The notes under the pieces: model-generated
What the model was told of the DNA's origin: nothing
What the model saw: only the letters and a program-made list of their open reading frames with translations
The model's database searches: none
In this document: positions 53,500 to 62,787 of the stretch, in pieces
How the letters are laid out: every line of letters begins with the position of its first letter
Numbering within the stretch: position 1 is the stretch's first letter
Source: Vibrio owensii CAIM 1854 = LMG 25443
Lineage (GTDB): Bacteria; Pseudomonadota; Gammaproteobacteria; Enterobacterales; Vibrionaceae
DNA length: 64,000 nucleotides
Reading direction: 5' to 3'
Assembly (NCBI RefSeq): GCF_000817815.1
Contig: NZ_JPRD01000036.1
Coordinates: forward strand, 1 to 64,000
Program-made: the position numbers and the translations under genes

Positions 53500-53645
53500 T
53501 GAGTAAAGACAAACAAATACTATCGAAACCTTGTTGTAGCCAGATTCATCTGCATCGTCGACGCAGAACCTTCTGGGAAAAGTGCAAAGGCATCAAAGAA
53601 GTATACTGTTGCGCTAACTGCCACAAGGAAACCCAACTCAAATAG
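53499..53645 (+). CDS. Unannotated small Cys-rich protein, coupled to the lipoprotein gene
   Basis: 48 residues. ATG at 53499 overlaps the preceding stop in TAATG. Cysteines occur as SKPCCSQ, EKCKG and YCCANCHK, with HLHRRRRTF between, the look of a small zinc ribbon or knuckle with a basic patch. A strong terminator follows 20 bases after its stop. Coupling, composition and the terminator position make it likely to be real. Function unknown. Confidence 0.6.
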   Translation: MSKDKQILSKPCCSQIHLHRRRRTFWEKCKGIKEVYCCANCHKETQLK

Positions 53646-53664
53646 CTCCTCTATTTGAGGCCGC

Positions 53665-53694
53665 AAAAAAGCCCCGCTCAAGCGGGGCTCTTTT
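53665..53694. terminator. Terminator at the end of the pknT-ecfP cluster
   Basis: AAAAAAGCCCCGCT / AGCGGGGCTCTTTT hairpin, usable in both directions because the SPOR gene converges on it. Confidence 0.9.
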
Positions 53695-53706
53695 GTATCT
53701 GTTTAA

Positions 53707-54705
53707 TTACTTCACACAAATCACATTGAGTAAGGATGTACCGGTAAGCTGATTCGGTTCTCGGTCGGCAAACAAGCCCTTTTTATCTTTACCCCAATAA
53801 GGCAACTGCAGCGGCCAGTTGTTTTTCTCCATCACTCCAGACGCACGCAGCGTTTTGAATTCCGAGACACTCGCCAAGTCCATACTTAATTGCTGACATA
53901 CCTTTTTCGAGCTCGCATAGTTTAAGCGGTTCCAAGGCTTTCCATGTTCCATGTAGAACTGGTTGTTGTTCTCGACCAAGTAAGGCACCACAAACGTTTT
54001 ACCTTGCAGAATCGTCTTCAATCGTACCTGCACTGTATCGTTACTGATAATAGGCTGAGCAGGCTTAGGCGCTTGGGTAGGTTTCGCCACTGGTTGAGAA
54101 GCTTGCTTCGGTGCTGCCTTAGCAGGCGTCTCTTTAGCTTTGAAAGCGTCCGTATTCGGGCGAGTCGCGGCTACTGGAGCAACGGGTGTCACAGGCTTTG
54201 CCTTCGCGGCAGGCTTCGGCATCGGCTTAGTTTGCTTCACTGGCTCTGACGTACCTTTGCCAACCACACGAATGAAGGCTTCTTTGTATGTCGACAAGGT
54301 TTTGACTCGCTGTAAATCCTGCGAGGCTTTGGCAAATTCAGTATAAGGACCAATAAGACATCGGTAGCCTTTTTGCTCTGGCTTCATCCAAACATCGGTG
54401 GTGATTTTGCCGTAGATCGGCTTGGCTTTGGCTAAAGACATCGGTTTTGGCAACAAACCACATTGAATCCAGAAGAAATCATTGCCTCCCTGCGGCACTT
54501 TCTTTCCCCATACCCCTTTCCCGATCGGACAAGATTGCTCAAGTACTGGCAGTTCTTTGTTACTCGCTTGAGAGGCTTGGCAAAGAAAACCCTCCGCAAG
54601 TACCGGTGTCGAAAATTGGGCGCACGCCAACAGCAATCCAAGGCTCAAGCCGGATTGGACGATACGAGAGGATTGTTGTGCCTTCTTCATTTCCATACGC
54701 TTCAC
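53707..54705 (-). CDS. SPOR-domain exported protein
   Basis: 332 residues (ATG 54690 is an alternative start). Signal peptide about 6-37 (ending VLAEG), then a SPOR-like repeat at about 75-145 (FFWIQCGLLPKPMSL, CLIGPYTEFAKASQDLQRVK), which binds denuded peptidoglycan. Residues 155-230 are a Pro/Lys/Ala-rich linker. The C-terminal domain ends NQLTGTSLLNVICVK and has cysteines that may be disulfide-bonded. It could act at the division site or in the envelope. No family name beyond SPOR is offered. Confidence 0.75.
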   Translation of the reverse strand: MKRMEMKKAQQSSRIVQSGLSLGLLLACAQFSTPVLAEGFLCQASQASNKELPVLEQSCPIGKGVWGKKVPQGGNDFFWIQCGLLPKPMSLAKAKPIYGKITTDVWMKPEQKGYRCLIGPYTEFAKASQDLQRVKTLSTYKEAFIRVVGKGTSEPVKQTKPMPKPAAKAKPVTPVAPVAATRPNTDAFKAKETPAKAAPKQASQPVAKPTQAPKPAQPIISNDTVQVRLKTILQGKTFVVPYLVENNNQFYMEHGKPWNRLNYASSKKVCQQLSMDLASVSEFKTLRASGVMEKNNWPLQLPYWGKDKKGLFADREPNQLTGTSLLNVICVK

Positions 54706-54772
54706 TCTGAACAGTAGGTGATGAAATTATCGCGACAAAGCGTCAATAAAACATGAATAAAAAGTGATAAGC

Positions 54773-54803
54773 AAAAAAAGAGCCGGAATTGCATCCGGCT
54801 CTC
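54773..54803 (-). terminator. Terminator after the peptide-transport permease operon
   Basis: Minus strand reads GAGAGCCGGATG, loop, then CCGGCTCTTTTTT. It closes the dppBC-like operon. Confidence 0.85.
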
Positions 54804-54856
54804 AGTTTAGAAAGAATTTTATGAAATAGGCAACGTATAGGTGCGTATTTTAGTGA

Positions 54857-55813
54857 TTAACCCTTGTAGATTTTCGGGTTAAACACGTCACGCAACCAGT
54901 CACCTAATAGGTTGATAACCAGTACCAGCGTTACTAGCACGATACCTGGGAAGGCCGTAATCCACCATGCACCAGAGAAGATGTAGTTAAAGCCGATGCT
55001 GATTAGCGCGCCTAGAGATGGTTGGTCTACCGGAAGACCTAAGCCTAGGAATGACAGTGCCGCTTCCGACATGATTGCGTTCGCTACCTGTACTGTCGAG
55101 ATAACCAAGATTGGAGATAGACAGTTCGGCAGAATGTGACGGAACATAATGCGAGGTGCTTTAAAGCCCATCACACGCGCCGCCTCGACGTATTCTTTCT
55201 TCTTCTCTGCCAATACCGAGGCGCGAATGGTACGCGCGTATTGCGGCCATTCTGCCACGCCGATAATCACCACTAGCATGACCACTGCATATTGACTGTA
55301 AAAATCACTGCCAAAGCTGGCTTTGAAGATTGCCGAGACGATGATCGCCACCATCATGGTAGAGAACGACAACTGTACGTCTGCAAAACGCATCAAGAAG
55401 CTATCGATACGACCGCCGAAGTAACCTGCAGACAAGCCAATGATGATGCCCAGAACCAACTGAAGACCCACCGCAAGAAAGCCGATAGTCAGAGACAAGC
55501 GAGAGCCGTAAAGAATGGTCGATAAAATATCGCGGCCTTGCTCATCGGTACCTAACACAAAGCGCTCATCGCCATCTTCCATCCAAGACGGTGGCAACTC
55601 AGAATCCATGATGTCGATGGACGTCAGATCGTACGGGTCTGTCGGAGCCAGAATTGGTGCAGCCAACGCCAACACTAAGAACATCATAAAGACGGTAAAA
55701 CTTGCCATCGCAACTTTGTCGCGCTTGAAGTAATACAGAAAATCTGACTCTTTAAAACGCTGCCACGCTGACGGTGCGGCTGCAGGAGCTGGTGTTACAT
55801 TTGATTGGCTCAT
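54857..55813 (-). CDS. Peptide ABC transporter permease, DppC/OppC type
   Basis: 318 residues, N-terminal cytoplasmic stretch then six transmembrane helices. The permease signature region EAARVMGFKAPRIMFRHILPN for coupling to the ATPase is present near 205-225, and LGTDEQGRDILSTILYG is a family marker. It pairs with the permease gene two bases upstream. Together with the binding protein and the ATPase upstream it moves oligopeptides or dipeptides; the substrate cannot be specified. Confidence 0.9.
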   Translation of the reverse strand: MSQSNVTPAPAAAPSAWQRFKESDFLYYFKRDKVAMASFTVFMMFLVLALAAPILAPTDPYDLTSIDIMDSELPPSWMEDGDERFVLGTDEQGRDILSTILYGSRLSLTIGFLAVGLQLVLGIIIGLSAGYFGGRIDSFLMRFADVQLSFSTMMVAIIVSAIFKASFGSDFYSQYAVVMLVVIIGVAEWPQYARTIRASVLAEKKKEYVEAARVMGFKAPRIMFRHILPNCLSPILVISTVQVANAIMSEAALSFLGLGLPVDQPSLGALISIGFNYIFSGAWWITAFPGIVLVTLVLVINLLGDWLRDVFNPKIYKG

Positions 55814-55815
55814 GA

Positions 55816-56793
55816 TTAAGCTCCTTTTCCAGTTAGGTTCACAGTTGGGTTGATGATGCCGTACAACAAGTCAACGATGGTATTGGTTACCACGAAGATC
55901 AGACCAACAAAGATAACGTAGGCAGTGATCAGCGGTGTATCTACACGGTTGATTGCCTCTAGGAAAAGGAAGCCTGTACCCGGCCATTGGAACACGGTTT
56001 CAGTAAGAATGGTGTAAGCCACCATAGTACCAATCTGCACACCACCGACCGTCAATACAGGTAGCATGGTGTTCTTAAGTGCATGTTGGTAATAAATCTT
56101 TTGTAAGTTCAGGCCTTTTGCTTTGGCGAACTTAATGTATTCCGAGCTCAGTACTTCCAGCATTTCTGAACGTACCAGACGGATGAACAACGGCAGCATG
56201 ATAGACGCTAGCGCAATACACGGCAGGATAAGGTGCTTGATACCATCAATGGTAAAGAAGCCAGATTCCCAACCGAGCACATTAGCGGTCTCGCCCCGTC
56301 CGTAGGAAGGGAGCCAACCGAGTTCTATGGAGAAGACGTACATCAGCATGATTGCGGTTAAGAACACCGGAATCGAGATACCAACACTACTCATCGCCAT
56401 AACGAATTTAGTAAAGATACTCTTCGGGTGGATCGCGGAATACACCCCAAGTGGTATAGAGAAAACAATAATGATGAGCGTCGCACCAAACACGAGCTCT
56501 AGCGTTGCCACCAGCTTATCGAGAATCACCTCAACCGCAGGTCGCTTGAAGAAGTAAGATGTACCTAAATCACCTTGTAGCGCATTGCCCACAAAGCGAG
56601 TGTACTTTGTGATAAAGGGATCGTTCAGGCCCAGTTCGTCACGTAGCGCTTGACGCTCCGCTTCTGAAACCGACTGACCTACAAGCTCACGCAGCGGGTC
56701 ACCCAGGTTATCCTGAATGGCAAACGCCACCAAACTGATCACAAACATCACTATCAGTGCCTGAAACAGGCGCTTGACCAGAAACGAAAACAT
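55816..56793 (-). CDS. Peptide ABC transporter permease, DppB/OppB type
   Basis: 325 residues with six transmembrane helices, N-terminal FLVKRLFQALIVMFVISLVAFA, and the EAA loop YIKFAKAKGLNLQKIYYQHALKN. LGDPLRELVGQ and FFKRPAVEVI are family typical. The gene lies behind a strong hairpin that separates it from the more highly expressed binding-protein gene. It is co-translated with the DppC-type permease. Confidence 0.9.
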   Translation of the reverse strand: MFSFLVKRLFQALIVMFVISLVAFAIQDNLGDPLRELVGQSVSEAERQALRDELGLNDPFITKYTRFVGNALQGDLGTSYFFKRPAVEVILDKLVATLELVFGATLIIIVFSIPLGVYSAIHPKSIFTKFVMAMSSVGISIPVFLTAIMLMYVFSIELGWLPSYGRGETANVLGWESGFFTIDGIKHLILPCIALASIMLPLFIRLVRSEMLEVLSSEYIKFAKAKGLNLQKIYYQHALKNTMLPVLTVGGVQIGTMVAYTILTETVFQWPGTGFLFLEAINRVDTPLITAYVIFVGLIFVVTNTIVDLLYGIINPTVNLTGKGA

Positions 56794-56895
56794 TCCTTGC
56801 CCCTTAACTATCCATAGATCTCTATTCAGAGAGAAAATTCAGTCTGTAAAACCAACTCAGTCCGACTGAAACAAAACTGAGTCGAGTGCTTTAAG

Positions 56896-56923
56896 TTGAG
56901 GAGGGACATCCATCCCTCCTCAA
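56896..56923 (-). terminator. Hairpin between binding-protein and permease genes
   Basis: TTGAGGAGGGA / TCCCTCCTCAA, an 11-bp perfect stem in the 146-base gap, without a proper T run. It is likely an mRNA-stabilising or attenuating element that raises the amount of binding protein relative to permeases. Confidence 0.7.
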
Positions 56924-56939
56924 AATCGACTAACCGTGA

Positions 56940-58499
56940 TTATTCAACCACTAGGTCACCGAAGTAAGGCATTACCATTGGGTTAACGATATCTGTCGCT
57001 TTCACGTTAGACTTCGCGCCCCACGCTTCACTTTGCCAGTGTAGCGGTACGAATGCTGCGTCGTTGTATAGTGTTGCTTCTACACCTTTCAGCATTTCTG
57101 CACGTTTCGCAGGATCCGTTTCTACGTTCGCTGCTTCAACCACTTTGTCCATTTCTGGGTTTGAGTAGTAACCACAGTTGTACTGACCACGACCAGTATC
57201 TTCGTTACGAGTCATGGTTAGGAACTCGTTGAAGTTCGCCGAATCTTCCGTATCTGAGTGCCAACCGATCATCAGCATGTCTGCCGCACACTTGTCGAAC
57301 TCTGGCCAGTATTGCGCTTTTGGCATCGTCTTCAGATCAACCTTGATGCCGATCTTAGACAGCATTGCTGCCGCCGCTTGCGCGACTTTCGCATCGTTCA
57401 CGTAACGGTTGTTCGGTGCGATCATCGTTAGCGTTAGGCCATCTTCGTAGCCCGCTTCTTTCATCAGTTCTTTCGCTTTCTTCAGATCGTAGCGAGGAAC
57501 CAGTTTGTCATCGTGACCTACGTAACCTGCCGGGCTTTGCTGACCAGCTGCCGTTGCGAAGCCTTTCATGATTTTCTTCACGATGCCTTCGTTATTGATT
57601 GCGTGAACAATCGCTTGGCGAACGCGAACGTCTTTCAGTGCTTCGTTGCTGTTTTGGTTTAGTTGGAACGTGATGATACGAGTACCAGGTAGCGTTACTA
57701 GGTCGATGCCGTCTGCATCTTTCACACGTTTGTGATCGTTTGGCGCAACAGGGTGAATCATGTCAACGCCGCCAGAAAGTAGCGCAGCTACACGAGTTGC
57801 GTCTTCTTTGATTGGTACAAGCGTTAGCTTATCAACGTTACCTTTCGACTCTTTGTCCCAGTAATCTTTAAAGCGTTCGAATTCCACTTTTACGCCCTGC
57901 TCACGAGAAGTCACAATGAATGGACCCGTGCCGGATACGTTAGTCGATGCAAATGAGTTACCGTGCTTCACTAGCTCAGACTTGTCTTTGCCATCTTCTG
58001 TCTTACCAGAGTAGAACTTGCTGTCCATTGGGAAGATGTAAGTCGCCGTTTGCAGCACAAGCGGGTAAGGACCTTTAGTCACTAGATCCACTGTGTAGTC
58101 GTCAACCTTCACGATTTTTTCGTACGGGTCGAAGATAGCTTTGAAATCTGGAGAGCTTTGTAGACGTTCGAAAGTCCATACTACGTCGTCTGCCGTCATG
58201 TCGTTACCAGAGTGGAACTTAACACCTTGGCGTAGCTTGAAACGTACCGTTGTATCGTTCACACGTTCCCAGCTTTCTGCTAGACGAGGTTCAAAGTCCA
58301 TGTCTTGTGTGAAACGAACTAGTGGGTCAAATACCATGTGTGACATTTGCAGCGTACCGCCTGATAGCTGCTCATGCGGGTCTAGCGATACTGGGTCAGC
58401 TGCGTAGCCAACTTTGATATCTGCTGCCATTGCGTTAAAGCTTAGGCCCGCTGCCATTAGCGCCACTGCTAATTTGCTTTTCATGGTTTTCATTTGCAT
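56940..58499 (-). CDS. Peptide-binding periplasmic protein of an ABC transporter
   Basis: About 517 residues. Signal peptide ends at NAMAAD. SBP_bac_5 family features: VSLDPHEQLSGGTLQM, LAESWERVNDTTVRFKLRQGVKFHSGNDMTADDVVWTFER (in parts), PDFKA, and SGTGPFIVTSREQG. ATG 58493 (MKTMKSKLAV) has AAGGAG at a better distance than the ATG at 58499. It captures peptides in the periplasm and delivers them to the permeases encoded downstream. DppA/OppA-like; substrate class not resolved. Confidence 0.88.
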   Translation of the reverse strand: MQMKTMKSKLAVALMAAGLSFNAMAADIKVGYAADPVSLDPHEQLSGGTLQMSHMVFDPLVRFTQDMDFEPRLAESWERVNDTTVRFKLRQGVKFHSGNDMTADDVVWTFERLQSSPDFKAIFDPYEKIVKVDDYTVDLVTKGPYPLVLQTATYIFPMDSKFYSGKTEDGKDKSELVKHGNSFASTNVSGTGPFIVTSREQGVKVEFERFKDYWDKESKGNVDKLTLVPIKEDATRVAALLSGGVDMIHPVAPNDHKRVKDADGIDLVTLPGTRIITFQLNQNSNEALKDVRVRQAIVHAINNEGIVKKIMKGFATAAGQQSPAGYVGHDDKLVPRYDLKKAKELMKEAGYEDGLTLTMIAPNNRYVNDAKVAQAAAAMLSKIGIKVDLKTMPKAQYWPEFDKCAADMLMIGWHSDTEDSANFNEFLTMTRNEDTGRGQYNCGYYSNPEMDKVVEAANVETDPAKRAEMLKGVEATLYNDAAFVPLHWQSEAWGAKSNVKATDIVNPMVMPYFGDLVVE

Positions 58500-58598
58500 A
58501 ACTCCTTCATGCGGGAATTCGAATCCCTTGTTGTGTTTGCGTCTTTGTTATGACTAAGGTTTGTTGACCTTGATGGTCAGCCAAGCGAAAAACTTGGT

Positions 58599-60314
58599 TT
58601 ATGCCGTTTTGATTTCTTCTCTCAAACCTGTGAATTCAGGCATCAGAGAAATCAGTTTCTTGCTGTATTCATGCTGAGGAGCGGTAAATAGCTGCTCAGT
58701 TGGCGCCACTTCCAGTAGCGTACCCATCTGCATCACACCCACTCGGTCACACATTTGGCGAATAACCGGTAAGTCGTGGCTGATAAACAGCATGGTGAGG
58801 TTGAGCTCACTTTGCAGATCTTTTAGCAAGTTCAGAATTTGTGCCTGTACCGATACATCCAACGCTGATGTCGGTTCGTCACAAATCAGTAGTCGAGGAC
58901 GGGTCGCCAGTGCACGCGCAATAGAAATACGCTGACGCTGACCACCAGAGAATTCATGAGGGTATTTCACGCCCGCCATTTTGCCCAAACCTACGTGATC
59001 AAGCAGGTCATTCACAATCTGACGCGTTTCCGCTTCATTCTTAGTGAGCTTATGGAAACGAATTGGCTCCGCGATGATGTCGAAAATCTTCATACGTGGG
59101 TTCATTGAAGTGTATGGGTTTTGGAAGACCATCTGCATTTGACGACGCAATGGACGACGCGCTTTTTCTGATTTCAGTGCCGTTAGGTCAATGCCTTCAA
59201 AACTTACTTGGCCTGAGTTTGGTTCGTACAAACCAGCAATCACACGTGCGATGGTCGATTTACCTGAGCCAGATTCACCCACCAAGCCAAACGTTTCGCC
59301 TTCGTGCACTTCAAAGCTGACATTGTTTGAGGCCTGCACGTATTCGCGGCGGCTTTCAAACAACGAATCTTTGGTCACGAAGCGTAGGTTTACGTTCTTC
59401 ACATCCAATAGAGGGCCGGTGTACTCGCGTTGGTCTTGGCTTTGGCCTAGCCAGTGGTTCTTGATGTCCAGTTCTTGTAGCTCTGTTGCTTCTTCGATGT
59501 AGCTCACTAGCGGGAAGCGATCGAGTTTAGTGTCAGAACGAGGAACCGCAGAAATCAAGCTGCGTGTGTATGGGTGATCAGGATCGCCCAATACCTTAGC
59601 GGTTGGGCCAAATTCAACCAAATCACCACGGTACATAACTGCTACACGGTCAGTCACGTTTGAAACCACCCCCATGTCGTGCGTCACCAACATACAACCT
59701 ACGTTGTTCTTGATACACAGTTCACGGATAAGGTTTAGGATTTGGTCTTGGATTGATACGTCGAGTGCCGTAGTTGGCTCATCGGCAATGATCAGATCTG
59801 GCTCACCAGCCAGTGCGATAGCAATAACCACACGCTGACGCATACCGCCAGAGAATTGGTGTGGGTACTGTTTAAGACGGTTTTCAGGTTGCGGGATGCC
59901 AACCTGCTGCATAAGAGAAAGCGCGCGTTGATACGCCTCTTCATCCGACACCTTCATGTTAGCGTGGATGGTCTCTTTCAATTGCTGCTCAACCGTAAAT
60001 AGAGGGTTAAGCGAGGTCATTGGGTCTTGAAAGATAAAGCCAATCTTAGAGCCGCGAACCTTACGCATCGCTTCTGGCGTCAAACCAGAAATTTTCTCCC
60101 CATCAAGGTACACATCACCGCTGGCAACACGACCCGGAGGACTAAGCAAATCAATAACGGCGTTACCAACGGTGGATTTACCCGCACCTGATTCGCCAAC
60201 AACACCCACAATTTCGCCACGATCGATATGAAAAGAAAGCGATTTCACGGCCGCATGGACACCGTGACGGGATGGATATTCAATACGAAGGTTTTTCACC
60301 TCTAATAGTGACAT
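58599..60314 (-). CDS. Fused double ATPase of a peptide ABC transporter (DppD-DppF type)
   Basis: 571 residues holding two complete ABC domains: first Walker A GESGAGKST near 40-47 and LSGGMRQR-type signature (FSGGMRQRVV), second Walker A GESGSGKST near 352 and FSGGQRQRIS, each with its own DEPTTALD or DEPTSALD Walker B. This is the YejF/GsiA-like fused form of the usual two ATPase genes. It precedes the binding protein in the same direction, with a 99-base gap that may hold a promoter. Confidence 0.9.
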   Translation of the reverse strand: MSLLEVKNLRIEYPSRHGVHAAVKSLSFHIDRGEIVGVVGESGAGKSTVGNAVIDLLSPPGRVASGDVYLDGEKISGLTPEAMRKVRGSKIGFIFQDPMTSLNPLFTVEQQLKETIHANMKVSDEEAYQRALSLMQQVGIPQPENRLKQYPHQFSGGMRQRVVIAIALAGEPDLIIADEPTTALDVSIQDQILNLIRELCIKNNVGCMLVTHDMGVVSNVTDRVAVMYRGDLVEFGPTAKVLGDPDHPYTRSLISAVPRSDTKLDRFPLVSYIEEATELQELDIKNHWLGQSQDQREYTGPLLDVKNVNLRFVTKDSLFESRREYVQASNNVSFEVHEGETFGLVGESGSGKSTIARVIAGLYEPNSGQVSFEGIDLTALKSEKARRPLRRQMQMVFQNPYTSMNPRMKIFDIIAEPIRFHKLTKNEAETRQIVNDLLDHVGLGKMAGVKYPHEFSGGQRQRISIARALATRPRLLICDEPTSALDVSVQAQILNLLKDLQSELNLTMLFISHDLPVIRQMCDRVGVMQMGTLLEVAPTEQLFTAPQHEYSKKLISLMPEFTGLREEIKTA

Positions 60315-60999
60315 TTCAGACCTCTACTGCCTTGTCTGTGGTATCGAATCGCGCAATAAAAGCGCCATTCACCACCTGAATGAATCCGTTCAAATTCAGA
60401 ATAATACTCTGAAATCTTAATTCGGAGACAATTTGGCAAAAATTACACAAAAAAGCAACAATTAAAGTATATTCCGCCTAAAAAACATTATTTACACGCA
60501 CAATGAGCGAATAGAAATGCATTAACAAGTATTTAACCATTTTCATAGCACACCATTTTTGTGCGTTACGCACCAATAAAAACAGAAAAATGCTCTAAAT
60601 TTACGCATAAACTCACTATTGATAGTATCCCTATTATTCACTCGTAATTATTAACATTTACCAAACAATATTCCGTTCTTATTGGGATTTTTCGACATAA
60701 AATGTTACTAACAAAATAGTCTGCATACATAAAAAGCCAAAATTCCCCTACATACATAGAGGTGAAAACGTGAGCAGTTCTGCAAAACAAATGAAATCTG
60801 TCACCTAACCTAGGTTATGCGTCAATTATGCGATTTTGTGATTAAGCTAGTTTTCTATGGATTGAAAACGCTCTCTGAACTGGGGCTTTGGTGGGGGAAA
60901 AGAGAAGATCAGCCACCAGTTTTGCGCTTTCCACTGTCATTTTGAGTGAGATAAGAGATAATCAAACTCTAACGTCGAGTAGTGAATGAAGGAGCCCCT
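60315..60999. promoter_or_regulatory. Long AT-rich intergenic region with two palindromes
   Basis: About 685 bases without a recognisable gene between divergent genes. Perfect palindromes are GTGCGTTACGCAC (60561-60573) and TAACCTAGGTTA (60806-60817). No convincing ORF over 40 codons or intrinsic terminator is seen, so a small RNA can be neither shown nor excluded. Its length suggests complex control of the transporter operon. Confidence 0.5.
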
Positions 61000-61725
61000 G
61001 TGCTTAAAGCGATATTTTTTGATATGGACGAGACTTTATGTGGCACATCTCAAGCCGATAAAGTAGCAGGACAAGAGTTTGCGGACTGGATTGCTCAAAC
61101 TTACCCTCAGGTCGCTGACTCCACAGCCTTCGTGCAACGCTACTTACAAGGTGTGTATAAGAAGCTAAACGACGAATTCCCTCAGCTTATTGCTCTACTG
61201 CCAGATGAAAATGCGTTCCGCTGCGGTTTAATCCAAACCATCTTGGCAGAACAAGGCATCGAGATCGATGCAGAACAAGCGCAGCAGGCACAAAGCTTCT
61301 TCGATTCAGCTCGAATGGGGGCTTTTACCTTCTTCCCAGGCGTGAAGGAAATGCTGACTGAGCTACGCCAACACTACAAATTGGTGGTAATCACTAACGG
61401 CCCTATCTTCTCGCAGCACCCAAAGCTCAAAGCGACACAAATGAGTGAGTGGGTGGATCACATTATCGTTGGTGGCGAAGAGCCCGAAGAGAAGCCTGCT
61501 GCAAGTATCTTCCACAAAGCACTCAACCTTGTTGACGCGAAACCAGAAGAAGCGATTCATATTGGTGATTCTCTACCAGTCGATATTGCGGGTGCCAACA
61601 ACATGGGCATTCTGAGTGTGTGGGTTAACGAAGCAGGCACAGAAAATCCAACCGATATCAAGCCAAACTATGAAGTAAAAGAGACGGTTGAGCTCAACGA
61701 AATTCTAAAAACGCTCGCTCAATAA
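61000..61725 (+). CDS. HAD-family phosphatase
   Basis: 241 residues from GTG 61000, which has AAGGAG five bases upstream (the longest frame opens at 60982). HAD motifs: I FFDMDETLC (nucleophile Asp), II VVITNGP, III Lys in EEKPAAS, IV HIGDSLPVDIAGA. The cap is helical and inserted after motif I, as in subfamily IA. It resembles NANP/YjjG-type sugar-phosphate or nucleotide phosphatases. It is monocistronic. Confidence 0.87.
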   Translation: MLKAIFFDMDETLCGTSQADKVAGQEFADWIAQTYPQVADSTAFVQRYLQGVYKKLNDEFPQLIALLPDENAFRCGLIQTILAEQGIEIDAEQAQQAQSFFDSARMGAFTFFPGVKEMLTELRQHYKLVVITNGPIFSQHPKLKATQMSEWVDHIIVGGEEPEEKPAASIFHKALNLVDAKPEEAIHIGDSLPVDIAGANNMGILSVWVNEAGTENPTDIKPNYEVKETVELNEILKTLAQ

Positions 61726-61746
61726 AGCACTCAACTCAAGAAATAC

Positions 61747-61773
61747 AAAACCCCAGCCACCGTGCTGGGGTTT
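61747..61773 (+). terminator. Terminator after the HAD gene
   Basis: AAACCCCAGC / GCTGGGGTTT stem with T-rich tail. Confidence 0.85.
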
Positions 61774-62020
61774 CTTTTGTCAGCTCGAAAAGCATTTGGA
61801 TCATGGGTGGTCAAAAGCTCCCAGAGCTGTACATTTTGATGGAATTGAAAATGAAGTGAGAGTTTTTGAGAGTAAGAAATGCAAAATTCGGTTGAGGCTT
61901 TAAATCGTAGTAGGTGAAGAGCCATATTCTAACTTCAGGCGAACCCCCACTTGGGTTCAAACCCATTGAAATACTACCGACTCATCTAGTCCAAGTAAGA
62001 TCATAAGCTCTAAAACGACG

Positions 62021-62045
62021 AAAGCCTGCTAAAAAGCAGGCTTTC
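62021..62045 (-). terminator. Distal terminator of the tRNA region
   Basis: AAAGCCTGCT / AGCAGGCTTT hairpin just beyond the broken tRNA-Pro; on the minus strand it ends in TTTCG. It may have been the original end of a longer tRNA operon. Confidence 0.75.
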
Positions 62046-62051
62046 TAATGG

Positions 62052-62130
62052 TGGTCGGTAAAGAGGATTCGACGCGGCAGGGCTCCCTGCGGACTGGCGC
62101 TCCAGCCCACGACCCTCTGCTCCCAACACT
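62052..62130 (-). pseudogene. Broken tRNA-Pro with inserted hairpin sequence
   Basis: TGGTCGGTAAAGAGGATTCGA at the left (in two parts) and CGACCCTCTGCTCCCA at the right match the 3' half of the intact tRNA-Pro genes, including CCA. Between them are about 37 unrelated bases forming GCAGGG/CCCTGC and CTGG/CCAG hairpins. The 5' half of the tRNA is lost. It cannot yield a functional tRNA. Confidence 0.65.
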
Positions 62131-62145
62131 CTAAATTTCAAACGT

Positions 62146-62175
62146 AAAAAAGCCCCAGTCTTTCGACTGAGGCTT
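62146..62175 (-). terminator. Terminator of the tRNA operon
   Basis: Minus strand: AAAGCCTCAGTC / GACTGGGGCTTT with T run beyond (complement of the A run at 62146). It follows the last intact tRNA. Confidence 0.8.
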
Positions 62176-62182
62176 TAAATAG

Positions 62183-62259
<77 letters not shown>

Positions 62260-62323
62260 AACTGTATTTGCTGATTCTCTCAAATCAGACAGGATACTTC
62301 AACTAAGAAGTCACCTTAATTAA

Positions 62324-62399
62324 TGGGGTGGCTAACGAGATTCGAACTCGCGACCACCGGAATCACAATCCAGGGCTCTACCAACTGAGCTATAGCCAC
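62324..62399 (-). tRNA. tRNA-His (GTG), copy 2
   Basis: 76 nt with CCA. GTGGCTA acceptor, TTGTGAT anticodon loop (GTG), close to E. coli tRNA-His. Base 62400 gives the encoded extra 5' G. Confidence 0.95.
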
Positions 62400-62447
62400 C
62401 ATCAATTTTTTCTGTTTACCGCTCTATTATAGCCATAAACTAAATAG

Positions 62448-62524
<77 letters not shown>

Positions 62525-62600
62525 ACGAATTTTGTTTCGACTCTTGGGATATCTGAATCAAAACTGGAAACTTCATCAACTTAATGAGTTACCGAAATAA

Positions 62601-62676
62601 TGGGGTGGCTAACGAGATTCGAACTCGCGACCACCGGAATCACAATCCAGGGCTCTACCAACTGAGCTATAGCCAC
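62601..62676 (-). tRNA. tRNA-His (GTG), copy 1
   Basis: Identical to the copy at 62324-62399 over the tRNA body, with encoded CCA. Confidence 0.95.
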
Positions 62677-62710
62677 CACTATGTTCGTGCCTTTGATTTG
62701 TATTCCGGAA

Positions 62711-62787
<77 letters not shown>

